Positions 7,981 through 17,125 are shown, counted from the stretch's first letter. The stretch is DNA of 64,000 bases from Chryseobacterium sp. W4I1 (GCF_030816115.1 NZ_JAUSXQ010000001.1:1488001-1552000); one strand, 5' to 3'. The notes: generated by a model from the sequence alone, not told the origin. Translations and numbers: made by a program.

Positions 7981-10134
7981 ATGAAGAAAAAATTACTTAC
8001 AATTGCGGCATTGGCAATGGTTGCCGGATTTAGTGTGCAGGCACAGACCTTTTTATTCAATAAGAACTCGTCCTGGAGCTATAAAGATAATAACCAGGCC
8101 CTGGCAGGCCCATGGAAAGACCAGACTTTTGACATCTCAACATGGGCTATAGGAAACGGACCTCTTGGATATGGGGATCCTGTAACCACAACAATCAGCT
8201 CAGGTCTTACGGCAGCTTATTTTGCTAAAGATTTTACAGTAGACTTATCAACCCTTTCAGACACTATGGAACTGGGTGTAATGAGAGATGACGGGATTGT
8301 TGTTTATCTTAACGGAGTTGAAGTGGTAAGAGACAATATGCCTGCAGGTACTATTGCTTTCAATACGCCTTCCAGTACAACAATTGACGGTGCTGCAGAG
8401 AGTGTTTATAATATTTTCTCTATTCCAAAATCTAAGTTTGTCAACGGAAACAATAGGATTTCTGTAGAGCTTCACAACAGAACGGGGGCCAGCTCAGATC
8501 TTAGAATCGATGCTTATTTAAAGACAACAACTACTGTTACACCTCCTACGGCATGCACAGGAACACATATCAGCTGTTTTACATCTATTGTTCCTACTGC
8601 ACAGACCAATAAACTGATCATTCCTGCAGAACATAAATATCAGCTTATCTTGAAAGAGGGCGATAATTATACAGAAGGTGGCGGAATGGTAGGCGGTCAG
8701 AATGATTTCACAGCTTATGTTGCCAAGACAGGAAGCAGTACAAACGGATATCTTTCTGTAAACCATGAAACCAATCCAGGCGGTGTTACGATGGCTGAGG
8801 TTAATTACAATGCTTCTACAAAACTTTGGCAGCTATCAAGATCCAGAGCAGTAAGCTTTTCAGATCCAAGTTTAGTTCAGACGATAAGAAACTGTTCAGG
8901 AGGTATTACACCTTGGGGTACCGTTGTTACTGCTGAAGAATCAGTAACGGCCAATGATGTGAACAATGACGGTTACAAGGACTACGGATGGCTAGTGGAA
9001 ATTGATCCGGCTACAGCACAGGTAATTTCTAAAAATCCCGACGGATCCAAAGGAAAGCTCTGGCAGATGGGGATTATGAACCACGAAAATGTTGTAGTGA
9101 ATAATGCAGGAACAACAGCCTATTACGGAGAAGATGGGGGAACTCACATGGTCTATAAATATGTAATGGATACGCCGAATAATTTAGCTTCGGGAAACCT
9201 TTATGTCTTGAAACTTGATCAAGGATTAAGTCCTTCAGGAGATCCGGTAGGAACTACAGCGACATGGGTTCAGGTACCTAATAAAGTGAAAGCAGACCAG
9301 AATAATACAACAGCTCTTGCCCAGTCATTGGGAGGGACAAGGTTTAATGGGGTAGAAGACGTAGATATCAGTCCATTGGACGGGAAAATCTATTTTACTG
9401 CAAAAGGACTAGATAAAATATACCGTCTTCAGGACAACGGAACAACGGCTTCTCAGGTGGAAACCTTTGCAGGAGGTGCTTCTACAGCATATTCATTCAA
9501 TACACCACAGGGAATGAAGTCTGAAGCGTGGGGTGATGGAAATGATAACCTTACTTTTGACGAACTTGGTAACCTTTGGGTTCTTCAGGATGGTGGTAAA
9601 AACTACATCTGGGTCATTGCTCCGGATCATACACAGGCCAATCCTAAAGTGAGGCTTTTTGCTTCAATGCCGGCAGGATCAGAACCTACAGGGTTGACAT
9701 TTACCCCTGACCATAAATTCGGTTTCTTCTCTATCCAGCATCCTGATTCCACTATTTCTACAGATGTAGATGCCACAGGAAATACGATTGATTACAGAGG
9801 TAAATCGGCAACCATTGTTATTGCTTTGAAGAGTAATTTGGGAACAGCCGGAGCATTAGGAACAATTGAAAGTCATAATGCGGAAACTACCGTTGACGTA
9901 GCCCCAAATCCTACATCAGGAATCGTTAAGATCAATTCACCAAAAGGACTGAAAGATATATCGGTTACAGCTTACAGCATGGATGGAAAGATTGTTTATA
10001 CGAAGAAATTCAATGGTGTAAACAGATCATTGGATCTTGATTTTACCAATCAGCTGGAAGCATCACGTATCCTGGTTCTGAATATTGAAGCAGAAGGCGG
10101 ATTCCAGAAGACCGTGAAACTTTTAAAGAAGTAA
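7981..10134 (+). CDS. PhoX-like (DUF839) beta-propeller phosphatase with T9SS sorting domain
   Basis: The 717-residue protein has a signal peptide (MKKKLLTIAALAMVAGFSVQAQ). An N-terminal jelly-roll-like module (about 25-185) contains MRDDGIVVYLNGVEV, then a DUF839/PhoX-type domain (about 200-620) with the motifs WGTVVTAEES and FNGVEDVDISPLDGK. It ends in a type IX sorting domain of about 70 residues (VAPNPTSGIVKI ... KTVKLLKK). PhoX proteins are calcium-dependent periplasmic or extracellular phosphatases; the sorting domain predicts export through the T9SS. Its own promoter lies 25 nt upstream. Phosphatase activity is inferred from the family. Confidence 0.82.
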   Translation: MKKKLLTIAALAMVAGFSVQAQTFLFNKNSSWSYKDNNQALAGPWKDQTFDISTWAIGNGPLGYGDPVTTTISSGLTAAYFAKDFTVDLSTLSDTMELGVMRDDGIVVYLNGVEVVRDNMPAGTIAFNTPSSTTIDGAAESVYNIFSIPKSKFVNGNNRISVELHNRTGASSDLRIDAYLKTTTTVTPPTACTGTHISCFTSIVPTAQTNKLIIPAEHKYQLILKEGDNYTEGGGMVGGQNDFTAYVAKTGSSTNGYLSVNHETNPGGVTMAEVNYNASTKLWQLSRSRAVSFSDPSLVQTIRNCSGGITPWGTVVTAEESVTANDVNNDGYKDYGWLVEIDPATAQVISKNPDGSKGKLWQMGIMNHENVVVNNAGTTAYYGEDGGTHMVYKYVMDTPNNLASGNLYVLKLDQGLSPSGDPVGTTATWVQVPNKVKADQNNTTALAQSLGGTRFNGVEDVDISPLDGKIYFTAKGLDKIYRLQDNGTTASQVETFAGGASTAYSFNTPQGMKSEAWGDGNDNLTFDELGNLWVLQDGGKNYIWVIAPDHTQANPKVRLFASMPAGSEPTGLTFTPDHKFGFFSIQHPDSTISTDVDATGNTIDYRGKSATIVIALKSNLGTAGALGTIESHNAETTVDVAPNPTSGIVKINSPKGLKDISVTAYSMDGKIVYTKKFNGVNRSLDLDFTNQLEASRILVLNIEAEGGFQKTVKLLKK

Positions 10135-10149
10135 AATTATTAATATTCA

Positions 10150-10180
10150 GTTTTGGCGGCGGCAAAGCCGCCGCCAAAAC
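10150..10180 (+). terminator. Perfect GC-rich hairpin, probable terminator
   Basis: GTTTTGGCGGCGGC and GCCGCCGCCAAAAC form a perfect 14-bp stem with an AAA loop, followed by TTTTA. It follows the PhoX-like gene, yet the next ATG is only 10 nt downstream, so it may act as an attenuator between the two genes. Confidence 0.75.
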
Positions 10181-10189
10181 TTTTACTCT

Positions 10190-11089
10190 ATGAAAAAGCT
10201 TGTTCTATTTATTTCTATACTTTCATTATGCCAGATAAAGGCACAGATCGATCCTGTAAAATATCCTACATTTACCAATATCGATGAAGCATTGACCAGT
10301 AAGAAAACGGTTTACAGTATGAGTTTTCGTGAAAAAGGACTTTTCAACCTGCCTCCACAAATCTCGAAACTGGATTCTTTATTCTTCCTGAATATTATGG
10401 GAAATAAACTTGAAAAAATGGATCAGCAGATCTTTACTTTAACCGAACTGGAGATTTTAAATGTAAATGAAAACAGCATCAAGTATATTCCTAATGAAAT
10501 TGGAAACCTGAAAAAACTGAATACGTTTTCTATAAACCTTAACAGCCTGACCAGCATCAATCCGAATGTCGCAAAGCTTCAGAATTTAAAAGCTGTACAT
10601 TTTGATGCCAACAACCTGAATGCTTTTCCGGAAGCACTGATGGAAATTCCTGCTTTGGAGGAAATCAATCTTCAGGGAAATCAGATCAGCATCATTGCTG
10701 ATCGTTTAGACAGAATTAAAAATCTAAAATTCTTAAACCTATCTGAAAACCAGATCAATGACCTGGGAAATCTTGCTTTTCCTAAAAATCTGAAATATCT
10801 TGAGCTGCAGCATAACGCTATTGTAAAGCTTCCTGAAAAACTTTTTAAAGCGCAAAACCTCGAATTTTTAAACGTCAGCGGTAATCAGATCACAGAACTG
10901 TCACCTAAGATAAAAGGTTTGAAGAATATTGTCAGTTTGAATCTGGCCAATAATAATCTGAAAAATATTCCTGAAGAGATTCAACAGCTTAAAAACCTGA
11001 AAACCCTTATTCTCACAGGAAACCCTATAGAAAAAACTAAGATTGAACGATTGAAAAACCTGATGCCGGAAACCCAGATCTATTTCTAG
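10190..11089 (+). CDS. Secreted leucine-rich-repeat protein
   Basis: The 299-residue protein starts with a signal peptide (MKKLVLFISILSLCQIKAQ). The mature part is about ten leucine-rich repeats with the usual LxxLxxLxLxxNxL spacing, for example LKFLNLSENQINDL and LKTLILTGNPIEK, covering about residues 50-295. Such repeats form a curved protein-binding surface. No enzymatic domain, membrane anchor or T9SS sorting domain is seen. Its ATG is only 10 nt after the strong hairpin and I see no separate promoter, so expression may depend on read-through from the PhoX-like gene. It ends two bases before the convergent SUI1 gene. Confidence 0.8.
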   Translation: MKKLVLFISILSLCQIKAQIDPVKYPTFTNIDEALTSKKTVYSMSFREKGLFNLPPQISKLDSLFFLNIMGNKLEKMDQQIFTLTELEILNVNENSIKYIPNEIGNLKKLNTFSINLNSLTSINPNVAKLQNLKAVHFDANNLNAFPEALMEIPALEEINLQGNQISIIADRLDRIKNLKFLNLSENQINDLGNLAFPKNLKYLELQHNAIVKLPEKLFKAQNLEFLNVSGNQITELSPKIKGLKNIVSLNLANNNLKNIPEEIQQLKNLKTLILTGNPIEKTKIERLKNLMPETQIYF

Positions 11090-11091
11090 AT

Positions 11092-11415
11092 CTATCCGCC
11101 GACTCTTTTGGTTTTATATCCCATTTCTTTAAGGATATTCATTATTTTATCACGATTATCACCCTGAATAATGATCGTTCCGTCTTTCTCTGAACCGCCT
11201 ATTCCTAAGGTGGTTTTTATTTTTTTTGAGATTTTCTTCAAATCTTCTTCGCTGCCTTCCCAGCCTTCAACAACCGTTACTGGCTTACCGTTTCTGCCTT
11301 TCTTTTCAAACTTGCACACCAAAGGTTCCTGTTGCTTAAATTCTTCTTTAGGCATTTCAAAATCCTTTTCCTCATGTTCAGGAAAAAGGTTCTTTAACTG
11401 ATCTCGTAAATCCAT
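11092..11415 (-). CDS. SUI1/eIF1-family translation factor (YciH-like)
   Basis: The 107-residue protein ends in a SUI1 fold: GKPVTVVEGWEG (about 43-54), LKKISKKIKTTLGIGGS and IIIQGDNRDKIMNILKEMGY. SUI1 proteins are homologues of eukaryotic eIF1 and of bacterial YciH, which affects start-site selection. The N-terminal 35 residues are acidic and contain no domain. It is a single gene convergent with the LRR gene and has a 250-nt region upstream with nothing recognisable except the 12-mer GGAAGCTGGAAG at 11496-11507. Confidence 0.88.
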   Translation of the reverse strand: MDLRDQLKNLFPEHEEKDFEMPKEEFKQQEPLVCKFEKKGRNGKPVTVVEGWEGSEEDLKKISKKIKTTLGIGGSEKDGTIIIQGDNRDKIMNILKEMGYKTKRVGG

Positions 11416-11666
11416 AAAGCAAAATTAAATAATAATTTATAAAAGCGTATCAGATCAGCAGTTAATTTAACGAGAAAGATAGATGGGAAATCCAAGGAAG
11501 CTGGAAGTAATTAACGAGTATGAAAAAGAGAACAATTCAGATATAATGATAAATAGCTTATAAATCTATGGGAGATCAAAAAGATTCTTCACTGCTATTA
11601 AATACTGTTTTGTCCGGATGTTTTTAAAATAACCCTTCCAAATTCTTTCATTCATCGGAAATTAGG

Positions 11667-11674
11667 TAAATTTG
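11667..11674 (+). promoter_or_regulatory. -7 element of gpmI
   Basis: TAAATTTG fits TAnnTTTG and lies 22 nt before the ATG at 11696. It overlaps an in-frame TTG at 11672, which therefore cannot be the start codon. Confidence 0.55.
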
Positions 11675-11695
11675 TGTAACAAAAAGTTATACGAA

Positions 11696-13237
11696 ATGTC
11701 AAAAAAAGCAATATTAGCAATCCTTGACGGATGGGGACTTGGAACAAATCCTGAGGTTTCCGCCCTGGATAAAGCAAACACTCCATTTATAGACAGCTGT
11801 TATCAAAAATTTCCAAATACAACCCTTGAAGCCAGCGGCTTAGCGGTAGGACTTCCTGCAGGACAGATGGGGAATTCTGAAGTGGGGCACATGAATTTGG
11901 GAGCCGGAAGAGTAGTATATCAGAATCTTGTAAAACTGAATATGGCCGTTGAAAACGGAACCCTGGGACAACAGCAGATTATTCAGGATGCCTTTGATTA
12001 TGCTAAAAGAGAAAATAAAAAACTACACTTCATAGGACTCGTTTCCAATGGAGGTGTACATTCACATATCAATCATTTAAAAGGTTTATTAACCGCTGCT
12101 CATGAGTTCGGGTTGAATGAAAACGTTTTTGTTCACGCATTTACAGATGGAAGAGACTGCGATCCGCATTCAGGATTAGGTTTTATAGAAGAACTTCAGA
12201 AGCACATGGAAACTACGGTGGGTAAACTGGCAACCGTAACCGGAAGATATTATGCGATGGACCGTGACAAAAGATGGGAGCGTGTAAAATTGGCCTACGA
12301 TGCTATGGTAGAAGGCGTAGGAATACAAACGACAGATGCTTTGGCTGCTATCAAGGCTTCCTATGATAATAATGTGACCGATGAATTCCTGAAACCCATT
12401 ATTCTCGTTAAAACGACAGAAACAGGAAACATTGTCCCTGTTGCTAAAATTATAGACAACGATGTTGTCATCTGTTTCAATTTCCGTACAGACAGAGGCC
12501 GTGAAATCACAGAAGTGCTTACCCAGAAGGATTTTCCTGAATTCTTTATGCGTAAGCTGAATCTTCATTATATCACTTTAACAAATTATGACAAAACCTA
12601 CCAAAACGTACAGGTTGTCTTTGATGAAGAAGTGCTAAAAGATACGATGGGAGAAATTCTTGAAAGAAATGGTAAAACCCAGATCAGAATTGCCGAAACA
12701 GAAAAATATCCTCACGTAACATTCTTTTTCTCCGGAGGCAGAGAAGAAGAGTTCAACGGGGAAAGAAGACTTCTTTGTCCGAGCCCGAAAGATGTTCCGA
12801 CATATGACCTTAAGCCTGAAATGTCAGCGTATGACATTACAAATATTATTGTACCGGAGCTTGAAAACGGAACTGCTGATTTTGTATGCCTGAATTTTGC
12901 CAATACCGATATGGTAGGACATACAGGCGTTTTTGAAGCCGCTGTAAAAGCCGCAGAAACTGTTGATAAATGCATTGAAAAAGTAGCCACAACCGCTTAC
13001 GAGCATGGATATGCTGTATTTATCCTCGCAGACCATGGAAATTCAGATGTGATGATCAACCCTGATGGGACCCCAAACACACAGCATTCCACAAACCTTG
13101 TTCCGTTTATTGTAATGGATAAAGACCATACATGGAATTTAAAACCTGGAAAACTGGGTGATGTGGCACCTACTATTTTAAAAGTAATGGGAGTGGAAAT
13201 TCCGGAAGCCATGACAGGAAATATTTTAGTTAGCTAA
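11696..13237 (+). CDS. gpmI: 2,3-bisphosphoglycerate-independent phosphoglycerate mutase
   Basis: GpmI interconverts 3- and 2-phosphoglycerate in glycolysis and gluconeogenesis, using two manganese ions and a phospho-serine intermediate. The 513-residue protein matches the family length. It opens with AILAILDGWG (metal-binding Asp), has the catalytic serine motif MGNSEVGHMNLGAGR (about residues 60-74) and the C-terminal metal motif ADHGNSD with HS nearby. The ATG at 11696 was preferred to an upstream TTG because it gives the standard SKKAILAILDGWG start and lies after the promoter element. It is monocistronic with a terminator downstream. Confidence 0.96.
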   Translation: MSKKAILAILDGWGLGTNPEVSALDKANTPFIDSCYQKFPNTTLEASGLAVGLPAGQMGNSEVGHMNLGAGRVVYQNLVKLNMAVENGTLGQQQIIQDAFDYAKRENKKLHFIGLVSNGGVHSHINHLKGLLTAAHEFGLNENVFVHAFTDGRDCDPHSGLGFIEELQKHMETTVGKLATVTGRYYAMDRDKRWERVKLAYDAMVEGVGIQTTDALAAIKASYDNNVTDEFLKPIILVKTTETGNIVPVAKIIDNDVVICFNFRTDRGREITEVLTQKDFPEFFMRKLNLHYITLTNYDKTYQNVQVVFDEEVLKDTMGEILERNGKTQIRIAETEKYPHVTFFFSGGREEEFNGERRLLCPSPKDVPTYDLKPEMSAYDITNIIVPELENGTADFVCLNFANTDMVGHTGVFEAAVKAAETVDKCIEKVATTAYEHGYAVFILADHGNSDVMINPDGTPNTQHSTNLVPFIVMDKDHTWNLKPGKLGDVAPTILKVMGVEIPEAMTGNILVS

Positions 13238-13257
13238 AAATTCAATAATATTGTCCG

Positions 13258-13292
13258 AAAAATGCCGTTATAATATAGATGGCGGCATTTTT
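13258..13292 (+). terminator. Rho-independent terminator after gpmI
   Basis: AAAAATGCCG and CGGCATTTTT form a 10-bp stem around a 15-nt loop, ending in a T run. Confidence 0.7.
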
Positions 13293-13358
13293 GCATGATT
13301 TATATCAGTCATGGTATGGGTTGCATATGTTATTATGCCACAAATAATAAATAAATCA

Positions 13359-13366
13359 TATCTTTG
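13359..13366 (+). promoter_or_regulatory. -7 element of the desaturase gene
   Basis: TATCTTTG is an exact TAnnTTTG match 23 nt before the ATG at 13390. Confidence 0.55.
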
Positions 13367-13389
13367 TAAATTAAAATCTATTTAGTAAG

Positions 13390-14370
13390 ATGTATCAAAA
13401 GCTTGTTAGGAAAGAAGTAATGGGAATATTGGAAAAGGAAGTAAGTTCTTTTCTGGATAAATTTTTAACGCCAATTGAAAAAATATGGCAGCCTTCTGAC
13501 TATCTGCCTGATCCATCAAGTTCAGATTTTAAATATGATCTGGAAGAAATCCAGACTTTTGCCCGTGAAATGCCTTATGACCTGTTCGTAACATTGATCG
13601 GTGACTGTATCACAGAAGAAGCACTGCCTTCGTATGAATCTTGGTTAATGGGAGTAGACGGAATTGATCAGGAAAAGCAAGAAGTGGGCTGGGCTAACTG
13701 GATACGAGCATGGACTGGTGAAGAAAACAGACATGGAGATCTTTTGAGCAAATATCTTTATTTGTGTGGAAGAGTGAACATGAGAGAACTGGAAGTCACT
13801 ACTCAATACTTAATTAATGATGGTTTCGATTTAGGAACAAGTATGGATCCTTACAGAAACTTTATCTATACAAGTTTTCAGGAAACAGCAACCAATATCT
13901 CTCACAGAAGAGTAGGAACATTGGCAAAGCAGTCTGGAAACGGAAAATTAGCGAAAATGTGTGGTGTTATTGCTGCAGATGAAGCCAGACATGCAAAAGC
14001 TTACAAACATTTCGTAGCCAAAATTCTTGAGCTGGATCCATCTGAAATGATCCTCGCATTTGAAGATATGATGCGTAAAAAGATTGTAATGCCTGCACAC
14101 CTTATGAGACAGTCCGGACAGAAAGCCGGAGAACTTTGGGGACATTTCTCAGATGCGGCTCAAAGATGCATGGTATATACAGGGAATGATTATATTAATA
14201 TATTGTCGGATCTGTTGGATGAATGGAAGATTGAGCATGTAAAAGGCCTTACTGAAAAAGCTGAAAAAGCACAGGAGTATTTAATGAAACTTCCTGCAAG
14301 ACTTCAGAAGATCACAGATAGAATTTCAACTCCGGATCTTCAGTTTGAGTTCAAATGGGTGAAAAGCTAA
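13390..14370 (+). CDS. Acyl-ACP desaturase (stearoyl-ACP desaturase family)
   Basis: This soluble di-iron enzyme puts a double bond into acyl chains carried on ACP and so controls membrane fluidity. The 326-residue protein carries the two iron-binding signatures of the family, EENRHGD (near residue 114) and DEARHAKAY (near 197), spaced about 80 residues apart as in plant and mycobacterial desaturases. There is no membrane segment. It has its own promoter and a strong terminator, so it is probably transcribed alone. Position of the double bond and electron donor cannot be read here. Confidence 0.93.
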   Translation: MYQKLVRKEVMGILEKEVSSFLDKFLTPIEKIWQPSDYLPDPSSSDFKYDLEEIQTFAREMPYDLFVTLIGDCITEEALPSYESWLMGVDGIDQEKQEVGWANWIRAWTGEENRHGDLLSKYLYLCGRVNMRELEVTTQYLINDGFDLGTSMDPYRNFIYTSFQETATNISHRRVGTLAKQSGNGKLAKMCGVIAADEARHAKAYKHFVAKILELDPSEMILAFEDMMRKKIVMPAHLMRQSGQKAGELWGHFSDAAQRCMVYTGNDYINILSDLLDEWKIEHVKGLTEKAEKAQEYLMKLPARLQKITDRISTPDLQFEFKWVKS

Positions 14371-14398
14371 TTCTAAATTATCATAATTATAAAAACTT

Positions 14399-14425
14399 AA
14401 GAGTGCCATCGTTTTCGGCACTCTT
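14399..14425 (+). terminator. Terminator after the desaturase gene
   Basis: AAGAGTGCC and GGCACTCTT form a 9-bp stem followed by a T run. Confidence 0.8.
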
Positions 14426-14434
14426 TTTATTTCT

Positions 14435-14442
14435 TATCTTTG
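14435..14442 (+). promoter_or_regulatory. -7 element of the small HAD gene
   Basis: TATCTTTG, an exact TAnnTTTG match, lies directly after the terminator and 19 nt before the ATG at 14462. Confidence 0.5.
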
Positions 14443-14461
14443 CAAAGCTAAAAAAGACAAA

Positions 14462-14893
14462 ATGTTAAATAATAAAAAAATTGCTGTGGATTTCGACGGA
14501 ACTATTGTTGATGATGCATATCCGGCAATTGGCAAAGCAAAAATTTTTGCTTTCGAAACATTAAAAAAACTTCAGGCAGAAGGATATAGATTAATTCTCT
14601 GGACATACAGACACGGAAAAACTTTGGATGAAGCCGTAGAATTCTGTAAAAATAACGGTGTTGAATTTTATGCAGTGAATTCCAGCTTTGAAGGTGAGGT
14701 TTTCGATGCTGAAAATCAATCCAGAAAACTGGATGCAGACTGGTTCATTGACGACAGAAATTTAGGAGGATTTCCAGGCTGGGGAGAAATCTACAATATT
14801 ATCCAGGAAAGAATAGAATTCCGTGTAGAAGGAAAAGAAGTCCTGGCCTACTCAAAACTTAAAAAAGAAAAGAAAAAAGGACTTTTCTGGTAA
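14462..14893 (+). CDS. Small HAD-superfamily hydrolase
   Basis: The 143-residue protein begins with the HAD nucleophile motif VDFDGTIV (Asp at about residues 10 and 12), has ILWTYRHGK as the second motif and WFIDDRNLGG as the acidic fourth motif. It lacks a large cap domain, and resembles the small BT0820-type phosphatases of Bacteroidota. The substrate is unknown. An intergenic hairpin element separates it from map. Confidence 0.8.
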   Translation: MLNNKKIAVDFDGTIVDDAYPAIGKAKIFAFETLKKLQAEGYRLILWTYRHGKTLDEAVEFCKNNGVEFYAVNSSFEGEVFDAENQSRKLDADWFIDDRNLGGFPGWGEIYNIIQERIEFRVEGKEVLAYSKLKKEKKKGLFW

Positions 14894-14902
14894 GAGAAAT
14901 AA

Positions 14903-14985
14903 TATAACAATTTAACAGTATAACAATCTAGGCAATGATGTATTGACCAAATTGCTATACTGGTACATTAATACATTGGTAAATT
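14903..14985. repeat. Intergenic imperfect inverted repeat, family C
   Basis: CAGTATAACAAT at 14916-14927 pairs with ATTGCTATACTG at 14951-14962 (11 of 12). The inner GGCAAT/ATTGACC and outer AATTTA/TAAATT segments extend the fold. It fills the space between the HAD gene and map. Confidence 0.55.
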
Positions 14986-14991
14986 AATACA

Positions 14992-15801
14992 ATGATTCAA
15001 CTAAAAACAATAGAGGAACTCCGCCTGATGAAGGAGAGTGCCCACCTGGTTTCCAAAACACTGGGAATGCTGGCTAAAGAAATAAAACCGGGGATCAATA
15101 CTTTATATCTTGATAAACTGGCGCACGATTTTATTAAAGATCATGGTGCCGAACCTGCTTTCTTAGGATATGGAGGTTTTCCCAATTCGTTGTGTATTTC
15201 TCCAAATGATCAGGTAGTTCATGGTTTTCCAAATAATGATATTGTAAAAGAAGGTGATGTTCTTTCTGTAGACTGTGGTGTAATCCTGAACGGCTTTGTA
15301 GGAGACCATGCCTATACATTTGAGATTGGGGAAGTAAAGCCTGAGGTTAAAAAACTTCTTCAGGTAACCAAAGAATCCCTGTACAAAGGTATTGAGCAGT
15401 GTGTAAGAGGAAAAAGGATAGGAGATATCTCCCATGCGATCCAGTCATACTGTGAAAAAGAAGGCTATGGAGTGGTAAAAGAACTTGTAGGACATGGTCT
15501 TGGAAGAAAAATGCATGAAGATCCTCAGGTTCCGAATTATGGAAGACAAGGGAGCGGAAAAGTGATTAAAGACGGTCTTGCCATTGCTATTGAGCCTATG
15601 GTAAACATGGGTACTGAAAAAGTAAAATTCCATAATGACGGATGGACAGTGACTACTTTGGATAATATGCCTTCTGCCCACTTTGAGCATGATGTAGCGG
15701 TAATCAATGGTAAGCCGGTATTGCTTTCTACATTCAAATATGTGTACGAAGCTCTGGGTATCGAAAGTGATGAAGAGAAGCCATTCCAATTGGATTTTTA
15801 A
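14992..15801 (+). CDS. map: Type I methionine aminopeptidase
   Basis: MAP removes the initiator methionine from new proteins with two metal ions. The 269-residue protein has the pita-bread fold motifs: Asp pair in VDCGVILNGFVGDHAYTF, histidine in GHGLGRKMHEDP, and glutamates in IEPMVN and FEHDVAV. The length fits the bacterial type I form. It ends in a one-base overlap (TAATG) with the methyltransferase gene, so the two are likely translated together. Confidence 0.96.
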   Translation: MIQLKTIEELRLMKESAHLVSKTLGMLAKEIKPGINTLYLDKLAHDFIKDHGAEPAFLGYGGFPNSLCISPNDQVVHGFPNNDIVKEGDVLSVDCGVILNGFVGDHAYTFEIGEVKPEVKKLLQVTKESLYKGIEQCVRGKRIGDISHAIQSYCEKEGYGVVKELVGHGLGRKMHEDPQVPNYGRQGSGKVIKDGLAIAIEPMVNMGTEKVKFHNDGWTVTTLDNMPSAHFEHDVAVINGKPVLLSTFKYVYEALGIESDEEKPFQLDF

Positions 15802-16568
15802 TGAAAAAAGTAGCTAAGCTTTTACTCAATACAATACCCCGTCCGATGCTGATCAAAATGAGTATCTGGGCGAGACCACTTATCTACCAGTTTTTCAAAG
15901 GAGATAATTTTTATGATCCTATCGATGGGAAATCCTACCGGAAATTCCTTCCTTACGGCTATGGAAAACAGCGTGAAAATGCACTTTCTCCCGGAACTTT
16001 GAGTTTGGAAAGGCACCGTCAGATGTGGCTTTATCTTCAGAATGAGACTGATTTCTTTATAAAAAATGTTAAAGTTCTTCATATCGCTCCCGAGCAGGAG
16101 TTTTTGAGGAAATTTAAGCTGATGAGAAATCTGGATTATATTTCCGCAGATCTTTTTTCTCCTATTGTAGATGTAAAAGCCGATATCCTTGACCTGCCAT
16201 TTGCTGATGAAAGCTTTGATGTCATCTTCTGTAACCATGTTTTGGAGCATATTGAAGATGATGCAAAAGCTATAAGCGAACTTTACAGGGTAATGAGGCC
16301 CGGAGGCTGGGGTATTTTTCAGGTTCCGATGAGAAACTCTCTCAAGAAGACCTATGAGGATTTCTCTATAAAAGATCCCAAAGAGCGTCAGAAACATTTC
16401 GGACAGTATGATCATGTCCGCTGGTATGGAATGGATTATTTTGACCGTTTAAGGAAGGCTGGTTTTGAAACAGAGCCGAATTTCTATTCACAGAATTTTT
16501 CAGAAGAAGAAATTAAAAAATACGGATTAAGACAAAATGAGATCTTACCTGTAGTTTTCAAAAAATAA
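15801..16568 (+). CDS. Class I SAM-dependent methyltransferase
   Basis: The 255-residue protein contains a methyltransferase type 11 core: VLHIAPEQEFLRKF (motif I variant, about 93-106), DLPFADESFDVIFCNHVLEHIEDD (from about residue 132; DVIFCNHVLEH is the clearest motif) and VMRPGGWGIFQVPM. Motif I lacks the usual GxGxG and has an acidic/proline replacement, as seen in a Bacteroidota subgroup. The N-terminal 90 residues do not match a known domain. The start overlaps the map stop by one base. The substrate is unknown. Confidence 0.85.
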   Translation: MKKVAKLLLNTIPRPMLIKMSIWARPLIYQFFKGDNFYDPIDGKSYRKFLPYGYGKQRENALSPGTLSLERHRQMWLYLQNETDFFIKNVKVLHIAPEQEFLRKFKLMRNLDYISADLFSPIVDVKADILDLPFADESFDVIFCNHVLEHIEDDAKAISELYRVMRPGGWGIFQVPMRNSLKKTYEDFSIKDPKERQKHFGQYDHVRWYGMDYFDRLRKAGFETEPNFYSQNFSEEEIKKYGLRQNEILPVVFKK

Positions 16569-16573
16569 TAATA

Positions 16574-16601
16574 AACCCGTCCTCAATCTGAAGGCGGGTT
16601 T
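16574..16601. terminator. Bidirectional terminator between methyltransferase and SMR genes
   Basis: AAACCCG-T-CCT pairs with AGGCGGGTTT with one bulged base. It lies between two convergent genes. Confidence 0.55.
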
Positions 16602-16632
16602 GTTTAATATCAATAGAAATTGTTTTTTGATT

Positions 16633-16959
16633 TTAATGTGAAACAGATTTTAATCCTACCACAGAACCAATCAAGGTTACGATAAAAAATACTCTCCAGA
16701 AGCTTACAGGATCTTTAAAAAAGAAGATACCCATCAGAGCAGTTCCTACAGCTCCAATTCCTGTCCATACTGCATAAGCCGTTCCAATAGGAAGCGTCTG
16801 TGTAGCTTTGATCAGTAGAACCATGCTGATCGTCATGGTCACAAGAAAACCGGCATACCAGTAATACATCTCGGATCCGGAGGTTTCCTTGGCCTTTCCC
16901 AGACAGGAAGCAAATGCTACCTCAAAAAGCCCGGCGATAACTAAAATTATCCAATTCAT
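16633..16959 (-). CDS. Small multidrug resistance (SMR) efflux protein, SugE/EmrE type
   Basis: SMR proteins are four-helix, dimeric cation/proton antiporters. The 108-residue protein has four hydrophobic segments, the essential glutamate in the first helix (VIAGLFEVAFASCLGKAK) and the family motif IGTAYAVWTGIGAVG. The Gly-Lys-rich first loop and the sequence are closest to the SugE/Gdx branch (guanidinium exporters). The start was placed at MNWIILVIAGLFEVAF because the longer frame adds a non-family tail. It lies downstream of a Crp/Fnr gene but about 630 nt away, with a peptide gene between on the other strand. Confidence 0.9.
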   Translation of the reverse strand: MNWIILVIAGLFEVAFASCLGKAKETSGSEMYYWYAGFLVTMTISMVLLIKATQTLPIGTAYAVWTGIGAVGTALMGIFFFKDPVSFWRVFFIVTLIGSVVGLKSVSH

Positions 16960-17125
16960 TTTCTTTAATTTTCTTTTACAAAGTTCTGCATTTGAAAGGA
17001 AACACAATTTTACATTTGTTAAATAATGAAATGATTTCTAATTTATATTTCCTTTGTTCATATTGATTATGTTTAGCCATAAGCACTTAATTATTTATTT
17101 TACTCTCCATTAAGAGATTAATTCT

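Noticed and set aside
11672..11696. TTG at 11672 as the start of gpmI
   Set aside because: It lies within the -7 promoter element and adds eight residues not seen in the family.
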